Positions 8,904 to 15,822 of a stretch of DNA of 64,000 bases are shown here, in pieces. Below the pieces are notes generated by a model. That model searched no databases. It was not told the DNA's origin and saw nothing but the letters and a program-made list of their open reading frames with translations. How positions within the stretch are numbered: the first letter of the stretch is position 1; each line of letters opens with the position of its first letter. The DNA is from JAPKZH01 sp964537875 (GTDB taxonomy: Bacteria; Acidobacteriota; Aminicenantia; Aminicenantales; UBA4085): positions 8,604 to 72,603 of the forward strand of contig CAZIDN010000012.1 in NCBI GenBank assembly GCA_964537875.1, given 5' to 3'. Position numbers and translations under genes: made by a program.

Positions 8904-10082
8904 ATGAAACGCTTTATCTTTGTAATTCCAATTGCCGCAGTGATATCAATTTTGCAGATAGAATGCCGGCATGATTCATCAATCGATACTTCAAAATTTA
9001 CGGTCGAAGTCATCGATGGCGTGAGGTATGTCCGTAATCACGCCCCACAACGTGAAGATGCTTCTTTTGTGAAACTGGAACTCATCGGAAAAATCGGTAA
9101 ATTGGAAAGCGAAGAGGAAAAAGATATTTTGTATGATCCGGTAGATGCCGCCCGGCTTTCAAACGGGGACATTCTCATTCTTGAAGGGAACGGCTGCACC
9201 GTGAAGCGGTATAACAAGGATCATGAATTTCTTTCATCCTTTGGACAAAAAGGCCAGGGCCCCGGGGATTTTATTTCACCGTTTATTTTAAGACTGAATA
9301 TAAAAAGGAATAAGCTATATGTTGCGGATAATAAAATCTCTTGGTTTTTGCTTGACGGGAGATATGAAGGCAGCTTCAAACCCAAAAAAGCAAGAATTGG
9401 AGGCAGCAGTATCAGCGCACAATATGGAACGTCCGGAATGGCGGTCCTCTCCGGATCACGTGTAATTCTGCCGAACGATACTTCGACGTGGGAAGATTCA
9501 GAGGAACATAAATTGTTATCGGTTTATGATAAAAAAGGAGCGATTATCCGTTCTTTCGGCGCTGTCAAACAGTATGATGATCCGAAATTGACGTTAAACG
9601 CCAATATCGCCTATTTTTCGAATGATAACGATGACAATATATTTGTAGCCTACGCCTTTCAAAATAAAATCGACAAGTATTCGCAAGACGGCAAAATGAT
9701 TTTTTCTACCGACAGATATCTTCCCTATAAGATAAAAAATGAAACGAAGGCAATATTATTTAAAAGCGGTGACATGGAGAGAGAATTTCTTTGGCCTTCG
9801 GTGACATCAGTAACGAAGGGAATTTGTTTGGATCAAAAAAACAGGATATGGGTATTAACTTTTCTTAAACAGCCAAATAAGTACGGGGGGTTTGATAACG
9901 AAGATAATTTAACCCACTGCTATGAATTCAATGTGTTTGATTCTAACGGTATTCTAGTATTTAAAGTTCCTTTTCCGAATGTCAGGTTTGACAATATTTC
10001 CATTTACGATGACCGTATATATCTTATCGATACTCAGAATGAAGCGTGCGTCCACGAATACAGAATTGTCGAAAGAAATTGA
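8904..10082 (+). CDS. 6-bladed beta-propeller lipoprotein
   Basis: 392 aa. The N-terminus FVIPIAAVISILQIEC is a lipoprotein signal with the lipid-carrying Cys at 21. The mature part has the same architecture as the 6399-7541 paralogue: DGVRYVRN, GKIGKLESEE, a blade with FGQKGQGPGDF, then further propeller strands ending ACVHEYRIVE. Function unknown; related propellers sit on the cell surface of Bacteroidota and Acidobacteriota. The gene is strikingly AT-rich, with A/T-ending codons, unlike its GC-rich paralogue and neighbours, which suggests separate acquisition. Followed 24 bp after the stop by a perfect long hairpin. Confidence 0.88.
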   Translation: MKRFIFVIPIAAVISILQIECRHDSSIDTSKFTVEVIDGVRYVRNHAPQREDASFVKLELIGKIGKLESEEEKDILYDPVDAARLSNGDILILEGNGCTVKRYNKDHEFLSSFGQKGQGPGDFISPFILRLNIKRNKLYVADNKISWFLLDGRYEGSFKPKKARIGGSSISAQYGTSGMAVLSGSRVILPNDTSTWEDSEEHKLLSVYDKKGAIIRSFGAVKQYDDPKLTLNANIAYFSNDNDDNIFVAYAFQNKIDKYSQDGKMIFSTDRYLPYKIKNETKAILFKSGDMEREFLWPSVTSVTKGICLDQKNRIWVLTFLKQPNKYGGFDNEDNLTHCYEFNVFDSNGILVFKVPFPNVRFDNISIYDDRIYLIDTQNEACVHEYRIVERN

Positions 10083-10105
10083 GGACCGGTGGATACGACT
10101 ATTAT

Positions 10106-10149
10106 GAATCAAACTTCCGAAAAGTCTTGACTTTTCGGAAGTTTGATTC
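10106..10149. repeat. Perfect 21-bp inverted repeat with 2-nt loop
   Basis: Left arm 10106-10126 begins GAATCAAACTTCC. The right arm 10129-10149 is its exact complement, and only TT separates them. There is no T-tract after it, so it is not a classical rho-independent terminator, though it may protect the 3' end of the upstream transcript or be an RNase III site or a foldback remnant. Confidence 0.8.
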
Positions 10150-10168
10150 AGTTTGGTCAACGTTGTGC

Positions 10169-10216
10169 ACCACCTGGACTTCACCAGTTCATTGTCCAGG
10201 CCGGGCGTGCGCCAAT
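10169..10216 (-). pseudogene. 47-bp fragment of an M24 peptidase gene
   Basis: The minus strand encodes TPGLDNELVKS with flanks matching residues of the M24 protein at 27206-28606 (DNA at about 28209-28256), with roughly six mismatches. It is an isolated scrap between the hairpin and repeat copy 2. Confidence 0.6.
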
Positions 10217-10229
10217 ATAAGGACTAGCC

Positions 10230-10295
10230 GGGGTCAAACCTACTCGTTACGCACAATTCTCCAGGGGAAGATGCGGAATGAGTAGGTTTGACCCC
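10230..10295 (+). repeat. 66-bp palindromic repeat, copy 2
   Basis: Arms begin GGGGTCAAACCTACTC and end GAGTAGGTTTGACCCC. Pairing extends outward through TAGCC/GGCTA to 10225-10300. One arm mismatch (TGCGGAATGAG instead of TGCGTAATGAG). Confidence 0.9.
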
Positions 10296-10323
10296 GGCTA
10301 CGCCCTTGATATTTCCCTGTTGT

Positions 10324-11499
10324 ATGAACTACAATTTCCTGGAAATGAAAATTCCGGCGGGACTGGCGATAAAGACATTCGCGATTTTCGCCCTTGCTTT
10401 TCCGATGATGGTGATGTGCCGGGCGGCAAACCGTGGACCCAGGGCGAAGCAGGTCGACGCCCTTCTTGCCGGCCTGACCTCCGACCGCGAGCCAGGGGCG
10501 GCGGTGCTCGTCGCGAAGGACGGGCGCGTCGTCTTCGAACGTGGATACGGAATCACGGACCTGCGGACGATGCGCGGCATCGATGCCCGGACGAACTTCC
10601 GGCTGGCCTCGGTCACGAAGCAATTCACCGCCGCGGCTGTTATCCTGCTCGTTCGCGATGGCAAACTCCGTTATGAAGACCGCCTAACCGATGTCTTTCC
10701 CGACTTCCCCGAATATGGCCGCGCCATCACCATCCGTCATCTCCTCAACCACACCTCGGGCCTTCCCGACTACGAAGACCTCATGCCGCCGGCCGACTCC
10801 TCGGCTCCCGCGGAGCAAATTCAGATCAAGGACGCCGGGGTCCTGGAGCTCCTAAAAAGGCAAGAATCCGGAAAGTTCGTGCCGGGAGCGAAATGGACCT
10901 ACAGCAATTCCGGCTATGTCCTTCTCGGCCTCGTCGTCGAGAAGGCCTCCGGCCGGTCGTTCGCCGATTTTCTCCGCGACCACATTTTTGCTCCGCTGAA
11001 GATGACCGGCACGGTAGCCTACGAACTCGGCAAGAACGATGTACGGAACCGCGCCTACGGCCATACTTTGGAAGGCGGCCGCTGGAGCGAGACGGACCAG
11101 AGCCCGACTTCCGCGACACTCGGTGATGGAGGCGTCTACTCTTCGCTCTCGGATCTCCTGAAGTGGGACAAAGCCATGAGCGGGCACACGCTTCTGAGCG
11201 AGCCGGAGATGCGGCCGGCGTTGACTCCGGTCCAGGTTCCGGCTGATGCGCCGACCGAACCGGACGGAACACCCGCGGACTACGGATTCGGTTGGTTCCT
11301 GAATCCGTGGGAAGGGCACGCCCGAATGTGGCATTACGGCGAGACAATCGGGTTCCGGACGGCGATCCAGCGTTTCACCGACGACGGGTTCACGGTCATC
11401 GTCCTTTGCAATCGCGCCGACTTCGACGCCCGAGCGTTGGCCCTTGAGACGGCGAGATTATACCTGGAGGGTCCCCGGCCGACTAAGAAAAAAAGATAG
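10324..11499 (+). CDS. Serine hydrolase of the beta-lactamase/penicillin-binding class C fold
   Basis: 391 aa from the ATG at 10324 (an alternative ATG at 10345 gives a shorter signal peptide). The longer frame from 10288 overlaps repeat copy 2 and is unlikely. A hydrophobic leader (about residues 14-32) suggests export. Catalytic motifs: SVTK (Ser96, Lys99), YSN followed by SGYVLLG (near 187), and HYGETIG in place of the KTG box (near 333). The family includes esterases, D-aminopeptidases and true beta-lactamases; HxG instead of KTG favours an esterase or peptidase-like role over antibiotic resistance. Stands alone between two repeat copies. Confidence 0.88.
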   Translation: MNYNFLEMKIPAGLAIKTFAIFALAFPMMVMCRAANRGPRAKQVDALLAGLTSDREPGAAVLVAKDGRVVFERGYGITDLRTMRGIDARTNFRLASVTKQFTAAAVILLVRDGKLRYEDRLTDVFPDFPEYGRAITIRHLLNHTSGLPDYEDLMPPADSSAPAEQIQIKDAGVLELLKRQESGKFVPGAKWTYSNSGYVLLGLVVEKASGRSFADFLRDHIFAPLKMTGTVAYELGKNDVRNRAYGHTLEGGRWSETDQSPTSATLGDGGVYSSLSDLLKWDKAMSGHTLLSEPEMRPALTPVQVPADAPTEPDGTPADYGFGWFLNPWEGHARMWHYGETIGFRTAIQRFTDDGFTVIVLCNRADFDARALALETARLYLEGPRPTKKKR

Positions 11500-11502
11500 G
11501 CG

Positions 11503-11568
11503 GGGGTCAAAGCTACTCATTACGCATCTTCCCCTGGTAAATCTTGCGTAACGAGTAGCTTTGACCCC
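11503..11568 (-). repeat. 66-bp palindromic repeat, copy 3 (inverted orientation)
   Basis: Arms GGGGTCAAAGCTACTC and GAGTAGCTTTGACCCC. Arm position 10 is G here (C in copies 2, 5 and 6) and the partner base changes with it, keeping the pair. The loop reads as the complement of the other copies, so this copy is reversed. Confidence 0.9.
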
Positions 11569-11710
11569 AACTATTACAAGCGCCATGACCCTGACGCTGA
11601 GCGCTGCGACAAAGTGAAAAAGTAAAAACCCGGCTCAGGTGCTCAAGGATTAACTTGAGTTGACACTTCGTCAATACTCGTTTAGTCCAGACCAATTCAA
11701 CCCTACCTGA

Positions 11711-12049
11711 TCAAACGGCCTCGAGGAGATTTCTGCAAGCATCGTTAATTGGCCCAAGCTTATTCTGAACGACATCCCAAACGATCTTTGTGTTCACTCC
11801 AAAATATTCGTGACCGAGAATATTCCGCAGGGCCGCAATTTTTGGCCATTCGATTTCAGGAGACCTCGCCTTGATTTCCGGAGGTAGCTTGCCGGCCGCC
11901 TCTCCGATCACCTCAAGATTGCGGACAACCGCATCGATGGTGATGTTGCTGCGTTCGAAATCACTGAGGCTCATATTCTTTGTGTATTCCTGGATTCGTT
12001 CCGAAGCCTCGAGCAAATCTCTGAGATACAGCTTATGATTCCTCGGCAT
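11711..12049 (-). CDS. hepT: HepT-family HEPN toxin
   Basis: 112 aa from the ATG at 12049 (GAGG 8 bases upstream); a GTG at 12061 is possible. Four-helix HEPN protein with the R-N-x3-H-x-Y signature (RNILGHEYF), the catalytic pair of HEPN RNases, plus the usual IGEAAGKLP helix. In characterised MntA-HepT pairs the nucleotidyltransferase AMPylates the Tyr of this motif and silences the toxin. The start overlaps the 3' end of the upstream nucleotidyltransferase gene, so the two are translationally coupled. Confidence 0.9.
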   Translation of the reverse strand: MPRNHKLYLRDLLEASERIQEYTKNMSLSDFERSNITIDAVVRNLEVIGEAAGKLPPEIKARSPEIEWPKIAALRNILGHEYFGVNTKIVWDVVQNKLGPINDACRNLLEAV

Positions 12050-12515
12050 AGACAACCTCACGCATCACATCCGCTTTGATTTGTTCTTTTAGGGAATCGG
12101 CCAAGACAACGTCGACCTCTCGGCCAAATAGCGCTTCAAGAAAAAATTTGAGCTCCATATAGTTATCAAAACTCGGCTGGCTGAACTCAACGAGTACGTC
12201 AATATCGCTTCCACGGCCGGCCTCTCTCCTCACCCAGGAACCGAAGAGTCCGATGCGTTTTACTCCAAATTTTTGAATTTCTTGGAAAGAGTGCTTCAAA
12301 AGCCGGAGAAGGTGTTGACAGGTCTTCGCCTTTGTCATTTTCACGTCATGTTTTTTTACCCACTCGTCGATTTCCGATCTACTGAACTTCAACAGCCGTC
12401 CGATCTTGTGGCTGGGCAGACCCAGACGGCCGACCCACTTATATACCGTGTAGCGGGTGATGCCTAGATGCGCAGCGATTTCTTCGACCGACAGCCAGCG
12501 ATCATTCATGGTCAA
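12033..12515 (-). CDS. MntA-like nucleotidyltransferase antitoxin with N-terminal excisionase-type HTH
   Basis: 160 aa. Residues 6-53 form a MerR/excisionase-type helix-turn-helix (LSVEEIAAHLGITRYTVYKW, then HKIGRLLKFSRSEIDEW). Residues about 62-155 are a minimal nucleotidyltransferase: FGSWVRREAGRGSDIDVLV gives the G-S pair (92-93) and Asp104/Asp106; the third Asp is in REVDVVL (Asp135). MNT domains AMPylate the partner HEPN toxin. Standalone MntA proteins normally lack the HTH, so this fusion may add promoter binding and autoregulation. First gene of the pair; overlaps hepT. Confidence 0.87.
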   Translation of the reverse strand: MTMNDRWLSVEEIAAHLGITRYTVYKWVGRLGLPSHKIGRLLKFSRSEIDEWVKKHDVKMTKAKTCQHLLRLLKHSFQEIQKFGVKRIGLFGSWVRREAGRGSDIDVLVEFSQPSFDNYMELKFFLEALFGREVDVVLADSLKEQIKADVMREVVYAEES

Positions 12516-12607
12516 GCCTCGTAACCAATCACGAAATTTCTAATATAGATTATTATAAGCAAATAAAAGCTAACATATATCTCTAGAATAAGTCAAGTTC
12601 TTTTAAA

Positions 12608-12769
12608 ATGTGCAGGGCGAAAAGAGGACAAGAAATTGCTGTTCTGAGATACGCCACTTTGTCTCCCAAAGGGCCAGGTGATGGTTGGATACTACGGCGC
12701 CTCTATGCGGCCGAGGAGAGAGGGGAGTATTTCAAAGTTTTCGTGATCACGGGGCGAGGGAGTCTGTAA
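12608..12769 (+). CDS. Small uncharacterised ORF, 53 aa
   Basis: Starts MCRAKRGQEIAVLRYATLS and contains LRRLYAAEERGEYF, the same C-terminal signature found in remnants at 6289, 7690 and 49596. The first 30 bases resemble 22552-22584, where a stop interrupts the frame. No clear ribosome site. It may be an intact or nearly intact member of the unrecognised small family, or just another remnant. Confidence 0.35.
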   Translation: MCRAKRGQEIAVLRYATLSPKGPGDGWILRRLYAAEERGEYFKVFVITGRGSL

Positions 12770-12813
12770 TTTTTCGGCGAAGGCGAGAGGGTTTCCGCCT
12801 CGATAACCTCTTC

Positions 12814-13173
12814 TTAGTTGCCCGGAGGCGTTCTTGATATCCATATTTTTGGCGTGGTCGAGAGGAGGGATTTTAGCGTTCGGAGCGCTGATTCGTCACG
12901 CCGCGAAAAGACGATGTAATATGTTTTGGCGATGATGTAGTATGCTTCAGCCAGATTCTTCTTCTGTTCGGCGATGAGGCGGATTTTGGAGATATAATCA
13001 TCGAGCAGCTTGATCGCGCCCTCGTAGTCTCCCTCCTTGATGAGCTGCCGGGCCTTCGATAGCAGATTCTCCTGGTCTTGTCCGCTCCAGGCAAGGCCTG
13101 CTCCCAGGGTAAACTACAAGAAAATACCTGCTGTTAAAATCGCCGTTTTCTTCAATAAACCAGATGAAAGCAT
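12814..13173 (-). pseudogene. Truncated paralogue of the PEGA/NHL protein N-terminus with in-frame amber stop
   Basis: 120 codons in one frame. They begin MLSSGLLKKTAILTAG, run into TAG at 13114-13116 (codon 20), then continue FTLGAGLAWSGQ and KARQLIKEGDYEGAIKLL, followed by NLAEAYYIIAKTYYIV. This parallels residues 1-88 of the gene at 13373-15814, with MLPSGLLRRTAYIV and KNLAEAYYIIAKTYYIV as anchors. After that the sequence diverges and stops at 12814. Signal peptide kept, single nonsense codon, rest of the gene gone. The adjacent 13174-13372 shows nothing identifiable. Confidence 0.8.
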
Positions 13174-13372
13174 CCGCTTCCCCTCATAGGAATTTGCCTT
13201 CTTCCTGATACGGGTTCCCTAACCTTCTGGCATTTATCGTATAAGCGGACATCCCAACTAAAAAATATCATTCGACACGAACCCGTGTCGATAGGTTAAA
13301 AGATTAAGAAAGAACGGCGCGTCCAAAAAAATGTTTAAAGCAAAACGTTGAATTAATCTCTTAAAAAAATCG

Positions 13373-15814
13373 TTAGCGGAACTTTTGAATGCGATTATTA
13401 TCGGTATCAGCAACAAAAACATAACCTGAACCGTCAACCGCAATTCCCCGGGGTTGAGTAAATAGCCCGTCGCCAGTCCCCTGGCTTCCCCACTTTGAAA
13501 GAAAAGAGCCGGTCGAAGTGAATTTCTGGATGCGATTGTTTGCAGCATCAGCAACATAGACATTCCCAGAACTGTCAACTGCAATTCCCCGAGGATAATT
13601 GAATTGCCCATTGCCAGTCCCCTGGCTTCCCCACTTTGCGAGGAAAGACCCGCTAGAACTGAATTTCTGGATTCGATTATTATCAAAATCAGTAACATAG
13701 ACATTCCCAGAACTATCAACCGCAATTCCAAACGGAATATCAAATTGCCCATCGCCAGTCCCATAGCTTCCCCACTTTGAAAGAAAAGAGCCGGCGGAAG
13801 TGAATTTCTGGATGCGATTGTTATCATATTCAGTGACATAGATATTTCCAGAATTATCTACCGCAATCCCTGATGGACTATGAAATTGCCCGTCACCAGT
13901 CCCAAGGCTTCCCCACTTTGAAAGAAAAGAGCCGGCGGAAGTGAATTTCTGGATGCGATTGTTATCATATTCAGTGACATAGATATTTCCAGAATTATCT
14001 ACCGCAATCCCTGATGGACTATGAAATTGCCCGTCACCAGTCCCAAGGCTTCCCCACTTTGAAAGAAAAGAGCCGGCGGAAGTGAATTTCTGGATGCGAT
14101 TGTTATCATATTCAGTGACATAGATATTTCCAGAATTATCTACCGCAATCCCTGATGGACTATGAAATTGCCCGTCACCAGTCCCAAGGCTTCCCCACTT
14201 TGAAAGAAAAGAGCCGGTGGAAGTGAATTTCTGGATGCGATTGTTGGCCGTATCAGCAACATAGACATTCCCAGAACTGTCAACCGCAATTAGCCGTGGA
14301 CCATTAAATTGCCCATCGCCAGACCCATAACTTCCCCACTTAGTAATAAACTGATAAGTATGAGTGGCAATCGAATAATTGCTGCTTTCCCCATAAACGC
14401 TGCTGTCCGCGCTGCAGGAAATCCTCACCCGATAGTCCGTGCCATCGGCCAGAGAATCGGGAGGAACCCACCTATAGGAACCAGTATTGCTCTGATTAGA
14501 AGCAATCGTCTGAACCTTCGTCCCTCCTTTATATAAATCAATATCAACATTCGTAATAGAGAAGTTATGTTTTGAATTGAGTGCCGTCAACGGGTTAGGG
14601 CTTTTGTCGTTTCCCCACAGCTCACGATCGATCTGGCCTCTGTTCCCCGCCCAGAAATTCTTCAATGATTGGAAGTTTTCTGGATTGGAATTGATTTTTC
14701 CCGTCATCGACGATACGTTGTCATTTTTATTTTTGTCCGGATAATTCACGCCGGCGGGATTTTCCCCTTCTATTCTCCCCGGAATGCCTCCGAGTCCCGA
14801 GAGATCCTTAGGACTCCTGCTCATGGCCGAAGGATCCCTTCCCTGACTCGTAAGTGCTTGCTCCTGCATCCGCTCCCGATGGAAATCACTTGGACTTGCC
14901 AAGTTTGGACTCAAGACCTGGACCAGCCCGTTCTTCATAAGATTCAATGAATTTTTGACCGAGGAATCGGTCGTCCACTTGATCTCGACTTCAAACCCTT
15001 TCTCCCAGACCGTCGAATTCGTCGGACTAGTCACCGTGATCGTATGCTTGTCAAGAATCGCATTCACCGAGGCCATCTGTCCCCCTGACACGGCAACACT
15101 CTGTTGATAATCTTGGTAGCCTTCCTTTGTCAGCTTGACCGTATGACCGCCAGGACTGATATTGCTCAACGTGCAGTTGGTCATCTGTCCCGTATCCGAG
15201 GCGTCCAGATAGACCTTGGCTCCTGTCGGAGATGACATGACGCTAATCGCGCCATTCTGACTCCCTTTCTTCTTGAGCAGAAGAACCGCCACCACACCCG
15301 CCGCCACCACTACTCCTCCGACAATCAGCCATGGAAATTTCTTTTTCTTCGCCTCTCCCGGCCTGCTCATTACCGCCGGCTGCTCTTTCTCTAGAGCTTT
15401 CTCGACGGCCTTCCCCTTTTGCTCGGCTAAAACCGCGCCCCTCACGTTTTCGACACGTGTCCGAAACGCCTGATCCGGCTCGTCGATGGTGAATGCGGGG
15501 TACGTCTCAAAAACCCGCTTTAGGTTTGCTTCGGTATTATCCGCTTCGCCGACGATGTAATATGTTTTGGCGATGATGTAGTATGCTTCAGCCAGATTCT
15601 TCTTCTGCTCGGCGATGATCCGAATCTTGGCAATATAATCTTCCAGCAGCTTGATGGCGCCTTCGTAATTTCCCTGCCTGATGAGCTGCCGCGCCCTCGA
15701 CAGCGGATCTTCCTGTCCCTGGCCGCCCCACATTGCTCCGGATCCCAGAGAAAACCAGATGAAGGCACACAACACAATGTAGGCTGTTCTTCTCAATAGT
15801 CCGGAAGGTAGCAT
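13373..15814 (-). CDS. TPR-like/PEGA/NHL-propeller membrane protein
   Basis: 813 aa from the ATG at 15814, chosen because AGGGGG precedes it and it begins with a signal-like segment; the frame extends 25 codons further but without support. Order: signal (1-30), helical repeat region (36-130), transmembrane helix 160-180 followed by KKK, PEGA domain 187-255, an Ig-like domain starting at 260 (ITVTSPTNSTVWEKGFEVEI) and resuming at 419 (ITNVDIDLYKGG to 485), then NHL blades 490-813 (GNVYVADTANNRIQKF type). The Ig-like domain is split by about 130 unrelated residues (286-418). Eight bp downstream of the kinase gene on the same strand: likely one operon. Confidence 0.88.
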   Translation of the reverse strand: MLPSGLLRRTAYIVLCAFIWFSLGSGAMWGGQGQEDPLSRARQLIRQGNYEGAIKLLEDYIAKIRIIAEQKKNLAEAYYIIAKTYYIVGEADNTEANLKRVFETYPAFTIDEPDQAFRTRVENVRGAVLAEQKGKAVEKALEKEQPAVMSRPGEAKKKKFPWLIVGGVVVAAGVVAVLLLKKKGSQNGAISVMSSPTGAKVYLDASDTGQMTNCTLSNISPGGHTVKLTKEGYQDYQQSVAVSGGQMASVNAILDKHTITVTSPTNSTVWEKGFEVEIKWTTDSSVKNSLNLMKNGLVQVLSPNLASPSDFHRERMQEQALTSQGRDPSAMSRSPKDLSGLGGIPGRIEGENPAGVNYPDKNKNDNVSSMTGKINSNPENFQSLKNFWAGNRGQIDRELWGNDKSPNPLTALNSKHNFSITNVDIDLYKGGTKVQTIASNQSNTGSYRWVPPDSLADGTDYRVRISCSADSSVYGESSNYSIATHTYQFITKWGSYGSGDGQFNGPRLIAVDSSGNVYVADTANNRIQKFTSTGSFLSKWGSLGTGDGQFHSPSGIAVDNSGNIYVTEYDNNRIQKFTSAGSFLSKWGSLGTGDGQFHSPSGIAVDNSGNIYVTEYDNNRIQKFTSAGSFLSKWGSLGTGDGQFHSPSGIAVDNSGNIYVTEYDNNRIQKFTSAGSFLSKWGSYGTGDGQFDIPFGIAVDSSGNVYVTDFDNNRIQKFSSSGSFLAKWGSQGTGNGQFNYPRGIAVDSSGNVYVADAANNRIQKFTSTGSFLSKWGSQGTGDGLFTQPRGIAVDGSGYVFVADTDNNRIQKFR
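13766..14188. repeat. Tandem 141-bp repeats (three NHL blades)
   Basis: Three head-to-tail 141-bp units start at 13766, 13907 and 14048. Each encodes a 47-residue blade with GNIYVTEYDNNRIQKF. Units two and three look identical by eye, indicating recent internal expansion; flanking blades at 13625 and 14189 are diverged copies. Confidence 0.85.
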
Positions 15815-15822
15815 CGGTCCCC

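Noticed and set aside
13625..14330. CRISPR-like regular repetition
   Set aside because: The period is 141 bp with no spacers and stays in frame as NHL blades; it is a coding tandem repeat.
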